64,000 nt of DNA, from positions 248,001 to 312,000 of the forward strand of contig NZ_CANMXL010000001.1 in NCBI RefSeq assembly GCF_947501905.1. The letters run 5' to 3'. Position numbers and translations under genes: made by a program. This document shows positions 47,752-56,493 of the stretch, piece by piece; position 1 is the stretch's first letter, and every line of letters begins with the position of its first letter. The notes under the pieces are model-generated. The model made no database searches, was not told the DNA's origin, and saw only the letters and a list, made by a program, of their open reading frames with translations. This DNA comes from an uncultured Winogradskyella sp. (GTDB lineage Bacteria; Bacteroidota; Bacteroidia; Flavobacteriales; Flavobacteriaceae).

Positions 47752-48156
47752 ATGAGTGAAAAAATAGTAACACCTCGAGGTGCATATCCGCATACAAAAC
47801 GTGTAGGCGATTTTATATTTGTATCTGGCACAAGTTCTCGTCTCCCGGACAACACTATTGCGGGTGTGGATATTATAGATGAAATGGGAACAAAAAAATT
47901 AAACGCTTATACCCAAACACAAGAAGTTTTAAAAAATATTGAAAGCAATCTAGCTAAAGAAGGTGCAAGTTTAAAAGACGTCGTTGATGTGACTTCTTTC
48001 TTAGTAAATATGAATGATTTTGCAGATTATAACAAAGCCTATGCAGAGTTCTTTGACAAAGAAACTGGACCTACACGTACTACTGTAGCAGTACATCAAT
48101 TACCGCACCCAGATTTGGTAATTGAGATTAAGGTGATGGCTTATAAAAAACTATAA
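47752..48156 (+). CDS. RidA-family deaminase, probable 2-aminomuconate deaminase
   Basis: 134 aa. RidA/YjgF trimer fold with the conserved Arg109 (GPTRTTV) and Glu125 (VIEIKVMA) that hold the substrate carboxylate. In this operon it most likely hydrolyses 2-aminomuconate to 4-oxalocrotonate and ammonia, which RidA-family enzymes do in nitrobenzoate and tryptophan degraders. A general enamine deaminase role remains possible. Three bp behind kmo. Confidence 0.85.
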   Translation: MSEKIVTPRGAYPHTKRVGDFIFVSGTSSRLPDNTIAGVDIIDEMGTKKLNAYTQTQEVLKNIESNLAKEGASLKDVVDVTSFLVNMNDFADYNKAYAEFFDKETGPTRTTVAVHQLPHPDLVIEIKVMAYKKL

Positions 48157-49595
48157 TGGACATCCAAAACTACATCAACGGAAAGTTTCATAATCCACTT
48201 CAAAATAAGTGGATAGACAATTACAATCCATCAAACGGAGAAGTATATGGGCAAATCCCAAACTCTTCAAAAGATGATGTAGAAAATGCATATATCGCAG
48301 CTAAATCTGCATTTCCAATTTGGTCACAAACCACTTTAGAAGAACGTAGTCGCATTCTAATTAAAATTTCAGAATTATTAGAAGCTAATCTAGACCATTT
48401 TGCTGAAGCAGAAAGTAAAGATAATGGTAAGCCAATTAGCTTAGCCAAAGCTGTAGATATTCCAAGAGCTGCAAGTAATTTTAGATTCTTTGGTAATGCT
48501 ATTACTCAGTTTGCAAGTGAAAGTCATGAATCTGTTGGACAACAAGCCATAAATTACACCTTGCGTCAACCTATTGGCGTTGTGGGCTGTATTTCTCCAT
48601 GGAATCTTCCGCTTTATTTATTCACGTGGAAAATAGCACCTGCCATTGCTGCAGGAAATTGTGTAGTTGCCAAGCCAAGTGAAGTCACGCCTATGACAGC
48701 GTATCTATTAGGTGAAATTTGTAATGAAGCTGGTTTACCTAAAGGCGTATTAAATATTGTACATGGCTTAGGCACAACAACTGGTCAAGCCATTGTAGAA
48801 CATTCAGATATTAAAGCAATATCCTTTACTGGAGGCACAGCAACTGGAGCACATATTGCTAAAGTCGCTGCACCGATGTTTAAAAAGCTATCTTTAGAAT
48901 TAGGCGGGAAAAATCCAAACATCATATTTGCAGATTGTGATTATGAAGTAATGCTGAATACTACGGTTCGCTCATCATTTGCTAATCAAGGTCAAATATG
49001 CTTATGTGGGAGTCGCATTTTTGTAGAAGCTTCAATTTATGATAAATTCAAAATTGATTTTGTAGCAAAAGTAAAAACGCTTAAAGTTGGCCATCCGTCT
49101 GAAGCTTCTACTAATATTGGTGCTTTAGTATCAAAATCACATCTCGAAAAAGTAAAAGCGTATATTGATATAGCTAAAGAAGAAAACGGGACAGTTCTTT
49201 GTGGTGGTAATGAAGTTACCGTTGAAGGTTTTGAAAAGGGCTATTATCTTGAACCTACAATAATTGAAGTCCCAAATGACGAATGTCGTGTTAACCAAGA
49301 AGAAATTTTTGGTCCAGTTGTAACCATTATGCCCTTTGGCTCTGAAGACGAAGTCCTCCAAATGGCAAACAAAGTTAAATATGGATTATCGGCAACACTA
49401 TGGACCAATAATCTGAAACGCACCATGCGTATGAGTAACCAATTACAAGCCGGAATCGTTTGGGTAAATACCTGGATGATGCGAGATTTACGGACGCCTT
49501 TTGGAGGTGTAAAAGCTAGTGGCGTTGGTCGTGAAGGTGGCTTTGAAGCGCTTCGTTTTTTTACTGAACCCAAAAACATATGTATTAAATATTAA
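48156..49595 (+). CDS. Aldehyde dehydrogenase, probable 2-aminomuconic semialdehyde dehydrogenase
   Basis: 479 aa. Catalytic Cys282 in NQGQICLCGSR, general base Glu248 in SLELGGKNP, and NAD loop FTGGTATG. Oxidises 2-aminomuconate semialdehyde to 2-aminomuconate, the step between ACMS decarboxylase and the deaminase of this operon. Substrate is inferred from context, since ALDHs of this subfamily (ALDH8/hydroxymuconic type) look alike. Starts one base inside the RidA stop. Confidence 0.9.
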   Translation: MDIQNYINGKFHNPLQNKWIDNYNPSNGEVYGQIPNSSKDDVENAYIAAKSAFPIWSQTTLEERSRILIKISELLEANLDHFAEAESKDNGKPISLAKAVDIPRAASNFRFFGNAITQFASESHESVGQQAINYTLRQPIGVVGCISPWNLPLYLFTWKIAPAIAAGNCVVAKPSEVTPMTAYLLGEICNEAGLPKGVLNIVHGLGTTTGQAIVEHSDIKAISFTGGTATGAHIAKVAAPMFKKLSLELGGKNPNIIFADCDYEVMLNTTVRSSFANQGQICLCGSRIFVEASIYDKFKIDFVAKVKTLKVGHPSEASTNIGALVSKSHLEKVKAYIDIAKEENGTVLCGGNEVTVEGFEKGYYLEPTIIEVPNDECRVNQEEIFGPVVTIMPFGSEDEVLQMANKVKYGLSATLWTNNLKRTMRMSNQLQAGIVWVNTWMMRDLRTPFGGVKASGVGREGGFEALRFFTEPKNICIKY

Positions 49596-49606
49596 AACAA
49601 TAAATT

Positions 49607-50131
49607 ATGAAAACTAGAATACTTACACTAGGATTATCTTTTGCAATGACTTTTGCATTTGCGCAAGAGATGAAAACATTCACAAAAGACAATTACACCA
49701 TAGAGTATGATACTGCATGGGAAATTAGTGAACAAAAAATACAACCTTCCATACAATTTATGATTCTTTCAGATGAATCGACACAAGCTAATGACAAATT
49801 CAGGGAAAATATAAATCTATCGACTGAGTCACTTCAAGGGCAAGAACTTACAGCTACTGATTATGCTAAAATATCTTTAGACCAAGTTGCTATTCAAATC
49901 CCTGCAGCAAAGGTTATTTCTAACGAATCTAAAAAACTAAATGGTATAGATTGTCAAGAAATCATTTGGTCTGCAGACTTTGGTAATAACATGATTTTAA
50001 AATTTAAACAAGTTATTTTTGTAAGAGGTGGAACAGGGTATGCACTTACATTCTCTAGTTCTACAGCTGAATTTGATACTTACAAAGAATCAGCTAATAA
50101 AATGTTGAGCAGTTTCAAATTTGTTAATTAA
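49607..50131 (+). CDS. Secreted DcrB/PsbP-like protein
   Basis: 174 aa. Signal peptide (about 1-20, ending FAFAQ). One alpha-beta domain of the PsbP/DcrB (DUF1795) type, seen in FTKDNYTIEYDTAWEISEQ and the pattern SSTAEFDTYKESANKMLSSF. The function of this fold in Bacteroidota is unknown. Its position in the middle of a cytosolic catabolic operon is odd. It could help substrate uptake, but nothing in the sequence proves this. Confidence 0.8.
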   Translation: MKTRILTLGLSFAMTFAFAQEMKTFTKDNYTIEYDTAWEISEQKIQPSIQFMILSDESTQANDKFRENINLSTESLQGQELTATDYAKISLDQVAIQIPAAKVISNESKKLNGIDCQEIIWSADFGNNMILKFKQVIFVRGGTGYALTFSSSTAEFDTYKESANKMLSSFKFVN

Positions 50132-50135
50132 AAGA

Positions 50136-50918
50136 ATGAACTTAGAACTCAATAATAAAAATGCTCTCGTTTGTGGTAGCACGCAAGGTATAGGTAAAGC
50201 CACAGCTTTAGCTTTAGCAGAAGAAGGTGTAAACGTAACATTAATTGCAAGAAATGAAGAAAAACTGAAAACGGTTTTAGCAGAGTTACCTTCTCACAGA
50301 AATCACAATTACATTGTTGCAGATTTTTCAAATCCTGAAGACCTAAAAACTAAAGTTTCAAATCATATTGCAACACACCATGGGTTTCATATACTTATAA
50401 ATAATACTGGCGGCCCTGCAGGCGGGCCAGTTTTTTCTGCTGACTTAGATGAATTTCAGAATGCATTTACCCAACATTTAAAGTGCAATCATATATTGGC
50501 ACAAACCCTTGTTCCTTTTATGAAAAGTGAAAGGTACGGTCGCATTATTAATGTGATTTCTACTTCTGTTAAGCAACCTTTAGACGGTTTAGGCGTTAGT
50601 AATACAATTAGAGGTGCTGTAGCTAATTGGAGTAAAACTCTTGCTAATGAGCTTGGTCAGTTTGGCATTACCGTAAATAATGTTTTACCTGGAGCTACAT
50701 CTACTGAGCGACTTTCTCAAATTATAAAAAACAAAGCGTTAAAAACCGGTCAAACAGAAGACGATGCTGCGTTAGCAATGCAAAATGCCGTTCCAGCAAA
50801 ACGCTTCGCAAAGCCCGAAGAGACTGCTCATGCTATTACATTTTTGGCAAGTGAACGAGCTTCATACATCAACGGAATTAATCTTCCAGTTGATGGTGGT
50901 AGAACTAAAAGTTTGTAA
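50136..50918 (+). CDS. SDR-family protein with altered catalytic residues
   Basis: 260 aa from ATG 50136. Rossmann fold with CGSTQGIGKA instead of a perfect TGxxxGIG, NNTGG for NNAG, and a conserved Ser (S142 or S144). The Tyr-x-x-x-Lys pair of active SDRs is replaced by S155 and R159 (VSNTIRGAV). A subgroup of 3-oxoacyl-ACP-reductase-like SDRs without the canonical tetrad is known. Whether it is catalytic is open. It may act on a pathway intermediate or as a binding protein. Confidence 0.85.
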   Translation: MNLELNNKNALVCGSTQGIGKATALALAEEGVNVTLIARNEEKLKTVLAELPSHRNHNYIVADFSNPEDLKTKVSNHIATHHGFHILINNTGGPAGGPVFSADLDEFQNAFTQHLKCNHILAQTLVPFMKSERYGRIINVISTSVKQPLDGLGVSNTIRGAVANWSKTLANELGQFGITVNNVLPGATSTERLSQIIKNKALKTGQTEDDAALAMQNAVPAKRFAKPEETAHAITFLASERASYINGINLPVDGGRTKSL

Positions 50919-50948
50919 CTTTATAACTCAGCAATAAATCTAAACAAA

Positions 50949-51485
50949 ATGAGTAAGCTATATCCTCCAATAAATTTTAAAGCATGGATTGAAGAACACC
51001 GTCATTTACTTAAGCCTCCTGTTGGCAATAAGGTCGTTTGGAAAGATGGTGACTATATTGTTATGGTTGTTGGTGGACCAAATAGTAGAAAGGATTATCA
51101 CTACAACGAAACACCTGAATTTTTCTATCAGGTTGAAGGCGATATAGTCCTCAAAGTTATAGATAAAGGCACGCCAAAAGATATTCATATTAAAGAAGGT
51201 GACATTTTTCTATTACCTCCAAAAGTACCGCATTCACCACAGCGTGGTGCTAAAACTGTTGGTTTAGTTATAGAATACCCCCGTGAAAAAGGTGTACAAG
51301 ATGCACTATTATGGTTTTGTGAAAACTGTACCACAAAGCTATACGAGGAAGATTTTACAGTAGATAATATTGAAACTGACATGCCAAAAATCTTTGACAA
51401 ATATTATGGTGATGCTGACAAACGCACATGTCCAAATTGTAGCGCTGTAATGCAAGCTCCAAAGAAAGTAAAATTAGATGACTAA
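50949..51485 (+). CDS. nbaC: 3-Hydroxyanthranilate 3,4-dioxygenase
   Basis: 178 aa. Cupin Fe(II) enzyme opening the ring of 3-hydroxyanthranilate to ACMS. The iron ligands H51, E57 and H95 lie exactly where they do in the bacterial enzyme. Substrate-binding R47 and R99 are present. The C-terminal rubredoxin-like iron site has all four Cys (C124, C127, C161, C164) of the bacterial form. Overlaps the decarboxylase gene by 8 bp. Confidence 0.97.
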   Translation: MSKLYPPINFKAWIEEHRHLLKPPVGNKVVWKDGDYIVMVVGGPNSRKDYHYNETPEFFYQVEGDIVLKVIDKGTPKDIHIKEGDIFLLPPKVPHSPQRGAKTVGLVIEYPREKGVQDALLWFCENCTTKLYEEDFTVDNIETDMPKIFDKYYGDADKRTCPNCSAVMQAPKKVKLDD

Positions 51486-52563
51486 ACGTAAACTAAGAAT
51501 TAACGGCCACTCTCACCTACTTCCTTATCCTGAGGAGATTCCTCAGTTTATGAAAGACAAAGAGATTTTTTGGGTAGATGATGAGCGAAAGTACATGCTG
51601 CAAAAAGGCTGGAAACGTCCAGTTACAGATTCTAGTTTTTTCTTAAATGAAAAACTAGATTGGATGGAGAAAAACCGTTTAGACCATGCTGTTGTACTAA
51701 ACCTTTCTCAATTATACGGTAATGGTCTTCGTTTAGAGGAAATGAAAAAAGCATTACGTTTCCAAAATGATTTCAATGCAAGAGTACAGCACGATAATCC
51801 TAAAAAATTTACATGCGGTTTTGTTGTACATCCTGGTTTTATTCATGGTGCTTTATGGGAGGTTGAACGTTGTGTTGAAGAGCTAGGACTTAATGTGTTG
51901 TGTTTACCAACACATTTTATGGATTCTATTGGTCAATGGCGTTCTGTTTTTGACAAAGAGAATGATCCTATTTTTGAACTTGCAGATAAATATAAGTTAG
52001 CCATAGAAATCCATCCTTATGATGGAGATAAAATGATAAATCTAGAAAATACCGCATGGCGTTTTCATCTGATATGGATGCTTGCGCAATGTGGTGATGC
52101 CTATCATTTCTATACCTTAAACGGCATGCAAGAACGCTTTCCTAATATTAGAACATGCTTTGCTCATGGTGGTCAGTTAGCTCAGATGAATTTAGGACGA
52201 CGAATTCAAGGCTTTGATGGCAGACCCGATCTATTTGAAGGTAAACATCATCCTAGAAAAGCTGTCGGACACCCAAACATCTATTTTGACACTTTAGTGC
52301 ATGATACTGACTCTCTTAAACTGATGATAGAAAGACAAGGTGCTAAACAGGTTATTATGGGCTTAGATGACCCATATCCACTTGGTGAAATGGAGAGTGA
52401 TGCCCAATCTTCATATCCTGGAAAAATTTTAGATTTAGCCATTGATAGAGATATTATCAATCAAACAGAATATGATGAAATCTGGGAATGCAATGTGTTG
52501 CGTTGGTTATTTGGAGACAATATTGAAGCTAAAGACAAACTAGTAAAACGTATTTTAAGTTAA
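51478..52563 (+). CDS. nbaD: 2-Amino-3-carboxymuconate-6-semialdehyde (ACMS) decarboxylase
   Basis: 361 aa, somewhat longer than the about 335-residue bacterial enzymes. Zinc amidohydrolase fold: HxH (H11, H13), H179 in IEIHPYD, catalytic H230 in CFAHGG, Asp in MGLDDPYPLG (about 297). It decarboxylates ACMS before it cyclises to quinolinate, so the operon sends carbon to catabolism rather than NAD synthesis. Coupled at both ends by overlaps. Confidence 0.95.
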   Translation: MTKRKLRINGHSHLLPYPEEIPQFMKDKEIFWVDDERKYMLQKGWKRPVTDSSFFLNEKLDWMEKNRLDHAVVLNLSQLYGNGLRLEEMKKALRFQNDFNARVQHDNPKKFTCGFVVHPGFIHGALWEVERCVEELGLNVLCLPTHFMDSIGQWRSVFDKENDPIFELADKYKLAIEIHPYDGDKMINLENTAWRFHLIWMLAQCGDAYHFYTLNGMQERFPNIRTCFAHGGQLAQMNLGRRIQGFDGRPDLFEGKHHPRKAVGHPNIYFDTLVHDTDSLKLMIERQGAKQVIMGLDDPYPLGEMESDAQSSYPGKILDLAIDRDIINQTEYDEIWECNVLRWLFGDNIEAKDKLVKRILS

Positions 52564-53204
52564 TGCATTTTCTTCCTGAAAAGTTAGATGATTATGTTGT
52601 TTCACATTCTGAAACTGAACCAGCATTACTTCAACAACTCACTAGAGAAACCTATCAAAAAATCTTACAGCCAATTATGCTTAGCGGTCCGTATCAAGGT
52701 CGCGTTTTGAGCATGATTTCAAAATTAGTTAGCCCAAAAAATATTCTTGAACTAGGTACTTTTACTGGTTATGCTACACTTTGTTTAGCCGAAGGCATTC
52801 AAAAAGAAGGTATAATACACACTATTGATATTAATGAAGAACTAGAAGATTTTCAAAGAAAGTATTTTGACAAATCTGGCTATGGAGAACAAATTATTCA
52901 GCATGTAGGTAATGCATTAGACATTATACCACAAATTGATACAAGTTTTGATTTGGTATTTATTGATGCAGATAAGCCTAATTATAGCAATTACTTTCAT
53001 TTAATTATTGATAAGTTAAATCCTGGAGGTATCATCTTATCAGATAATGTTTTATGGCATGGAAAAGTTGTTGAAAAACTGGACCCAAAAGACACCTCTA
53101 CAAAAGCAGTTTTGGATTATAATACGCTTCTTAAAAATGACTCAAGAATTGAAACAGTAGTTCTGCCCATTAGAGACGGGTTAACCATTAGCAGGAAAAA
53201 ATAA
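52563..53204 (+). CDS. O-methyltransferase (catechol-type)
   Basis: 213 aa. SAM-binding LELGTFTGYATLCLAEG (about 62-78), VFIDADKPNYSNY with the metal-binding Asp, and NVLWHGKVV typical of COMT/CCoAOMT-like enzymes that need Mg2+. Last gene of the operon (TAATG overlap). It has no role in the textbook pathway. Methylation of 3-hydroxyanthranilate or another o-aminophenol is conceivable, but that is speculation. Confidence 0.9.
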   Translation: MHFLPEKLDDYVVSHSETEPALLQQLTRETYQKILQPIMLSGPYQGRVLSMISKLVSPKNILELGTFTGYATLCLAEGIQKEGIIHTIDINEELEDFQRKYFDKSGYGEQIIQHVGNALDIIPQIDTSFDLVFIDADKPNYSNYFHLIIDKLNPGGIILSDNVLWHGKVVEKLDPKDTSTKAVLDYNTLLKNDSRIETVVLPIRDGLTISRKK

Positions 53205-53210
53205 TCGATT

Positions 53211-53501
53211 TTAAGGCTTACGCTTTACTGACCCTGTAAAGTCTTCAACCTCATCTCGTACTTTATTGAGCTCTTCATTGATACTCTGAGTAACTTCAGT
53301 ATCAATTATGCCATTTTCTTTAGCACTTTTTGTCACTTCGTGCTTAATATCATTGGTTGCATCTTTTAGTGTACGCATACCTTTTCCTAATCCACGTGCA
53401 ATTTCAGGAATTTTATCAGCTCCAAAAACCATAACTACTATGAATAGTATAAAGACGATTTCTGTACCACCAATGAATAATAATGTAGGTTGACTTAACA
53501 T
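53211..53501 (-). CDS. tatA: Twin-arginine translocase TatA/TatB-type subunit
   Basis: 96 aa. One membrane helix (about 12-28) followed by the conserved FGADKIPEIARGLGKGMR amphipathic helix and an acidic tail. It forms the pore part of the Tat pathway for folded proteins. TatA and TatB look alike at this length. The opening (TLLFIGGTEIVFI) fits the Bacteroidota TatA group. Convergent with the O-methyltransferase, with 6 bp between stops. Confidence 0.93.
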   Translation of the reverse strand: MLSQPTLLFIGGTEIVFILFIVVMVFGADKIPEIARGLGKGMRTLKDATNDIKHEVTKSAKENGIIDTEVTQSINEELNKVRDEVEDFTGSVKRKP

Positions 53502-53530
53502 ATTGCAAATATAAACTGACTTTATGTAAT

Positions 53531-53560
53531 AAAAAAAGCCGACTCGTTAAAGTCGGCTTT
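53531..53560 (-). terminator. Terminator of the M1 peptidase gene
   Basis: AAAGCCGACT / AGTCGGCTTT, perfect 10-bp stem. On the minus strand it runs into a U-tract and lies 22 bp past the peptidase stop, in front of tatA. Confidence 0.88.
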
Positions 53561-53581
53561 ATTATTTAAAAATAACTATAA

Positions 53582-55873
53582 TTAGTCTTTGATTTTCTTC
53601 TTAAACTTATTAAACTCACTTTCTTTAACTTCTTTTGGCCATGAGTTGTTAGATGTATCTACATCTGCAGTTTCTAAATCTGGATCGACTGTAATTGAAA
53701 CGATTTCTTTATCTGAAGCAATAGCTTTTGATGCCGATTTGTCATTTAGTCTCCATATTTGCGCAGGATACGTTTCTCTTTTCTTACTTCCATCTGCATA
53801 TGTATACTCCACAATTAGAGGCATTACTAATCCACCTGGCTTTTCGTAAGTTACTTGATAAAAATACTTAGGAGATTTCATTTCCTTGCGTTGTTCTGGT
53901 GTAAAATTGTCCATAACAAACTCTTTTACTGTTGGTAAATCTGATAACTCTCCAGCTTTTAAAGCTTCCTCGTAGCCATCTTTTCCTTCTTCAACAAAGT
54001 ATAATAAATCCGCAGTATCCATATTAAAACGCTCTGCTATTTTCTTACCTTCTTCAGTAGGTTTTGCTGTTATAGCAAACTTCTTTACCTCTTTTACAGA
54101 GATATCTGTATAATCTGTTGTATAAAACCAACCTCTCCAAAACCAATCTAAATCAACAGCAGAAGCATCTTCCATTGTACGGAAAAAATCTTCTGGAGTT
54201 GGGTGCTTAAACTTCCAACGGTTTGCATATTCTTTAAATGAATAGTCAAATAAATCACGTCCCATTACTGTTTCCCTTAAAATATTAAGTCCAGTTGCAG
54301 GCTTAGAGTATGCATTGCTTCCAAATTGATATGTATTCAAACCTTTAGTCATAATAGGCGCTATGAAATCTTGATTTCCGCCCATATATCTTACAATATT
54401 TTTTGCTGGTCCACGTCGCGATGGATACTTTGTTTGACCTGGCGATAATGCCGCTGGATACCACTCGCCAAAATCTTGCTCAGCTACGTACTGCACAAAA
54501 GTGTTTAAACCTTCATCCATCCATGTCCATTGACGCTCATCACTATTAATAATCATTGGAAACCAATTGTGACCAACCTCATGGATAATAACACCCATCA
54601 TACCAAATTTAGTTCGGTCAGAGTATGTACCGTCTTTATTTGGGCGACCGAAATTGTAACATATCATTGGATACTCCATACCCATTGGTGCATGTGCAGA
54701 AATAGCCTTGTGATATGGATAATCAAATGTCATACGAGAGTAACTCTTTAGTGTACTTGCCACTACTTTTGTAGACCAGTCTCCCCAAAGTGGATTACCT
54801 TCTTTAGAGTACATAGATACAGCCATTACTTCTTTAGTATCAAGCTTTACCGCCATCATATCCCAAATAAATTTACGTGAAGTTGCAAAACCAAAGTCAC
54901 GAACCATTTGAGCAGATAACTTCCAAGTTTTCTTGTCTTTGCTCTTAGATTTTTCAGCCTTTTCTGCTTCCTCTTGTGTTACAATTAATACTGGCTCGTC
55001 GTAAGATTTCTTAGCCTTTTTATAACGTTTCATCATTTCCTTTGAGAAAACTTCTTCTCTATTAGTCAAATAACCTGTACCATCTAAAACGTGATCTGCA
55101 GGTACAGTAATATTTACATCAAAATCACCAAATGGCAACGCAAACTCATCACGTCCCCAAAACTGAGAATTCTGCCATCCTTCTACATCATTATATACAG
55201 CCATACGAGGATAGAACTGAGCCATAACGTATATTCTGTTATCGTTTTCTTCAAAATACTCGTAACCAGAACGACCACCATCTTTTACGTGGTCATTAAT
55301 GTTATACCACCATTTTATATTGAATGAGAATTTATCACCTTTATTTAGTGTTACTGGTAATTCTACACGCATCATGGTTCTATTAATCATATGAGGTAAA
55401 GGTTTACCATTTACATCTGAAACTTCTTGGATATTAAAACCACCATCAAAGCGTTCTTTAAGGTAAGAACCAGCTGCTCTACCAGGTGTAGTTGCTGGAC
55501 CAAAACCACTACCATTAATTAATGGTGTTTTAGAATCTCTTGCACGCATATTTTGATCTAACTGAACCCAAAGATATGTTAGTGGATCAGGAGAATTATT
55601 TGTGTAAGTAATTGTTTCGTAACCAGATAATTTTGCTTTCTCATCGTCAATTTCGATGTCCATTTTATAATCTGCTTGCTGCTGATAGTAAGCTGGGCCT
55701 GGTGCCCCAGAACCTGTACGGAACATATTAGGTGTTGCAAATTCATCATATAACTGCTTGAATTTGTTTTCGTTAGTGTGTCCTTGTGGCTTTTCTTCTT
55801 TCTCTGTTTCTTGTGCAAATGCACCAGCAGAAACAAAAAGAAGCCCCAATAAAACGTGTTTAAAAATCTTCAT
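53582..55873 (-). CDS. Secreted M1-family metallopeptidase
   Basis: 763 aa. Signal peptide (about 1-20). Zinc motif H431-E-x-x-H435 (HEVGHNWFP) with third ligand E454 in WMDEGLN, 18 residues later as in M1. The exopeptidase motif GAMEN reads GMEYP (about 398-402), and MAQFYPRMAVYND is in the aminopeptidase-N region. A C-terminal extension beyond residue 650 is beta-rich. Probable periplasmic or surface aminopeptidase for peptide nutrition. Confidence 0.93.
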   Translation of the reverse strand: MKIFKHVLLGLLFVSAGAFAQETEKEEKPQGHTNENKFKQLYDEFATPNMFRTGSGAPGPAYYQQQADYKMDIEIDDEKAKLSGYETITYTNNSPDPLTYLWVQLDQNMRARDSKTPLINGSGFGPATTPGRAAGSYLKERFDGGFNIQEVSDVNGKPLPHMINRTMMRVELPVTLNKGDKFSFNIKWWYNINDHVKDGGRSGYEYFEENDNRIYVMAQFYPRMAVYNDVEGWQNSQFWGRDEFALPFGDFDVNITVPADHVLDGTGYLTNREEVFSKEMMKRYKKAKKSYDEPVLIVTQEEAEKAEKSKSKDKKTWKLSAQMVRDFGFATSRKFIWDMMAVKLDTKEVMAVSMYSKEGNPLWGDWSTKVVASTLKSYSRMTFDYPYHKAISAHAPMGMEYPMICYNFGRPNKDGTYSDRTKFGMMGVIIHEVGHNWFPMIINSDERQWTWMDEGLNTFVQYVAEQDFGEWYPAALSPGQTKYPSRRGPAKNIVRYMGGNQDFIAPIMTKGLNTYQFGSNAYSKPATGLNILRETVMGRDLFDYSFKEYANRWKFKHPTPEDFFRTMEDASAVDLDWFWRGWFYTTDYTDISVKEVKKFAITAKPTEEGKKIAERFNMDTADLLYFVEEGKDGYEEALKAGELSDLPTVKEFVMDNFTPEQRKEMKSPKYFYQVTYEKPGGLVMPLIVEYTYADGSKKRETYPAQIWRLNDKSASKAIASDKEIVSITVDPDLETADVDTSNNSWPKEVKESEFNKFKKKIKD

Positions 55874-55938
55874 AATTGAGTTTTGGTGTTTAAAAAATGA
55901 TGCCTAATGTAGAAAAAATGCTGCTGTTTTAGTAGTTT

Positions 55939-56448
55939 TTAGTCAAAGTTTAACACAGCTTTGTTATTCTCAGGAATAAGAATAAAACTTTTGTCTTTGC
56001 CCTTTACTTTAGTACGCAATATATTTTGCTGTTTTGGGTAGATATCAAACAATACTTCGTTTTTAATTTCTAGGGTTTTTATATCTTCAACATTCTCTAT
56101 CTCTAAATAGCAATAAACGATATCATCTTTATATTCTTTTCCTATAAAATTAAAGTCCCTATCCTTCGTGTTGACTTTAATATCTAGCTTAAATTTTAAA
56201 TATTTCTCTATATAAACATTTACCATTTCTGATTCTTCATCAATGGCTAAAGTGATGTTTTCATCATAACGCTCGCGAATTAACTTTTCAAAATCGTCAA
56301 TAAATATTTGACTAATAATTTGAAGTGATTTTTGCGCCTTAACATACTCTAGTTTTGTAACACTAACATAATACTCATGTTTACTAGAATATGAATTCAA
56401 TAGGAAAGATGAGGTAAATAGCACAAGTATATATTTGAATTGTTTCAT
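55939..56448 (-). CDS. DUF6702 protein
   Basis: 169 aa. N-terminal signal-like helix, then the DUF6702 pattern HEYYVSVTKLEYVKAQKSLQII and DDFEKLIRERYDENI, and a beta-rich second half. Directly upstream of the M1 peptidase gene on the same strand, an arrangement I associate with this family in Flavobacteriia. Function unknown; it is probably a partner or accessory of the peptidase. Confidence 0.85.
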   Translation of the reverse strand: MKQFKYILVLFTSSFLLNSYSSKHEYYVSVTKLEYVKAQKSLQIISQIFIDDFEKLIRERYDENITLAIDEESEMVNVYIEKYLKFKLDIKVNTKDRDFNFIGKEYKDDIVYCYLEIENVEDIKTLEIKNEVLFDIYPKQQNILRTKVKGKDKSFILIPENNKAVLNFD

Positions 56449-56493
56449 GAGTTTAATTTCTAAAATCTACATATTGACAAAACATATGCCAAT

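Noticed and set aside
48221..49579. Antisense frames inside the aldehyde dehydrogenase gene
   Set aside because: They follow the codon pattern of the ALDH gene in the opposite frame and have no supporting features.
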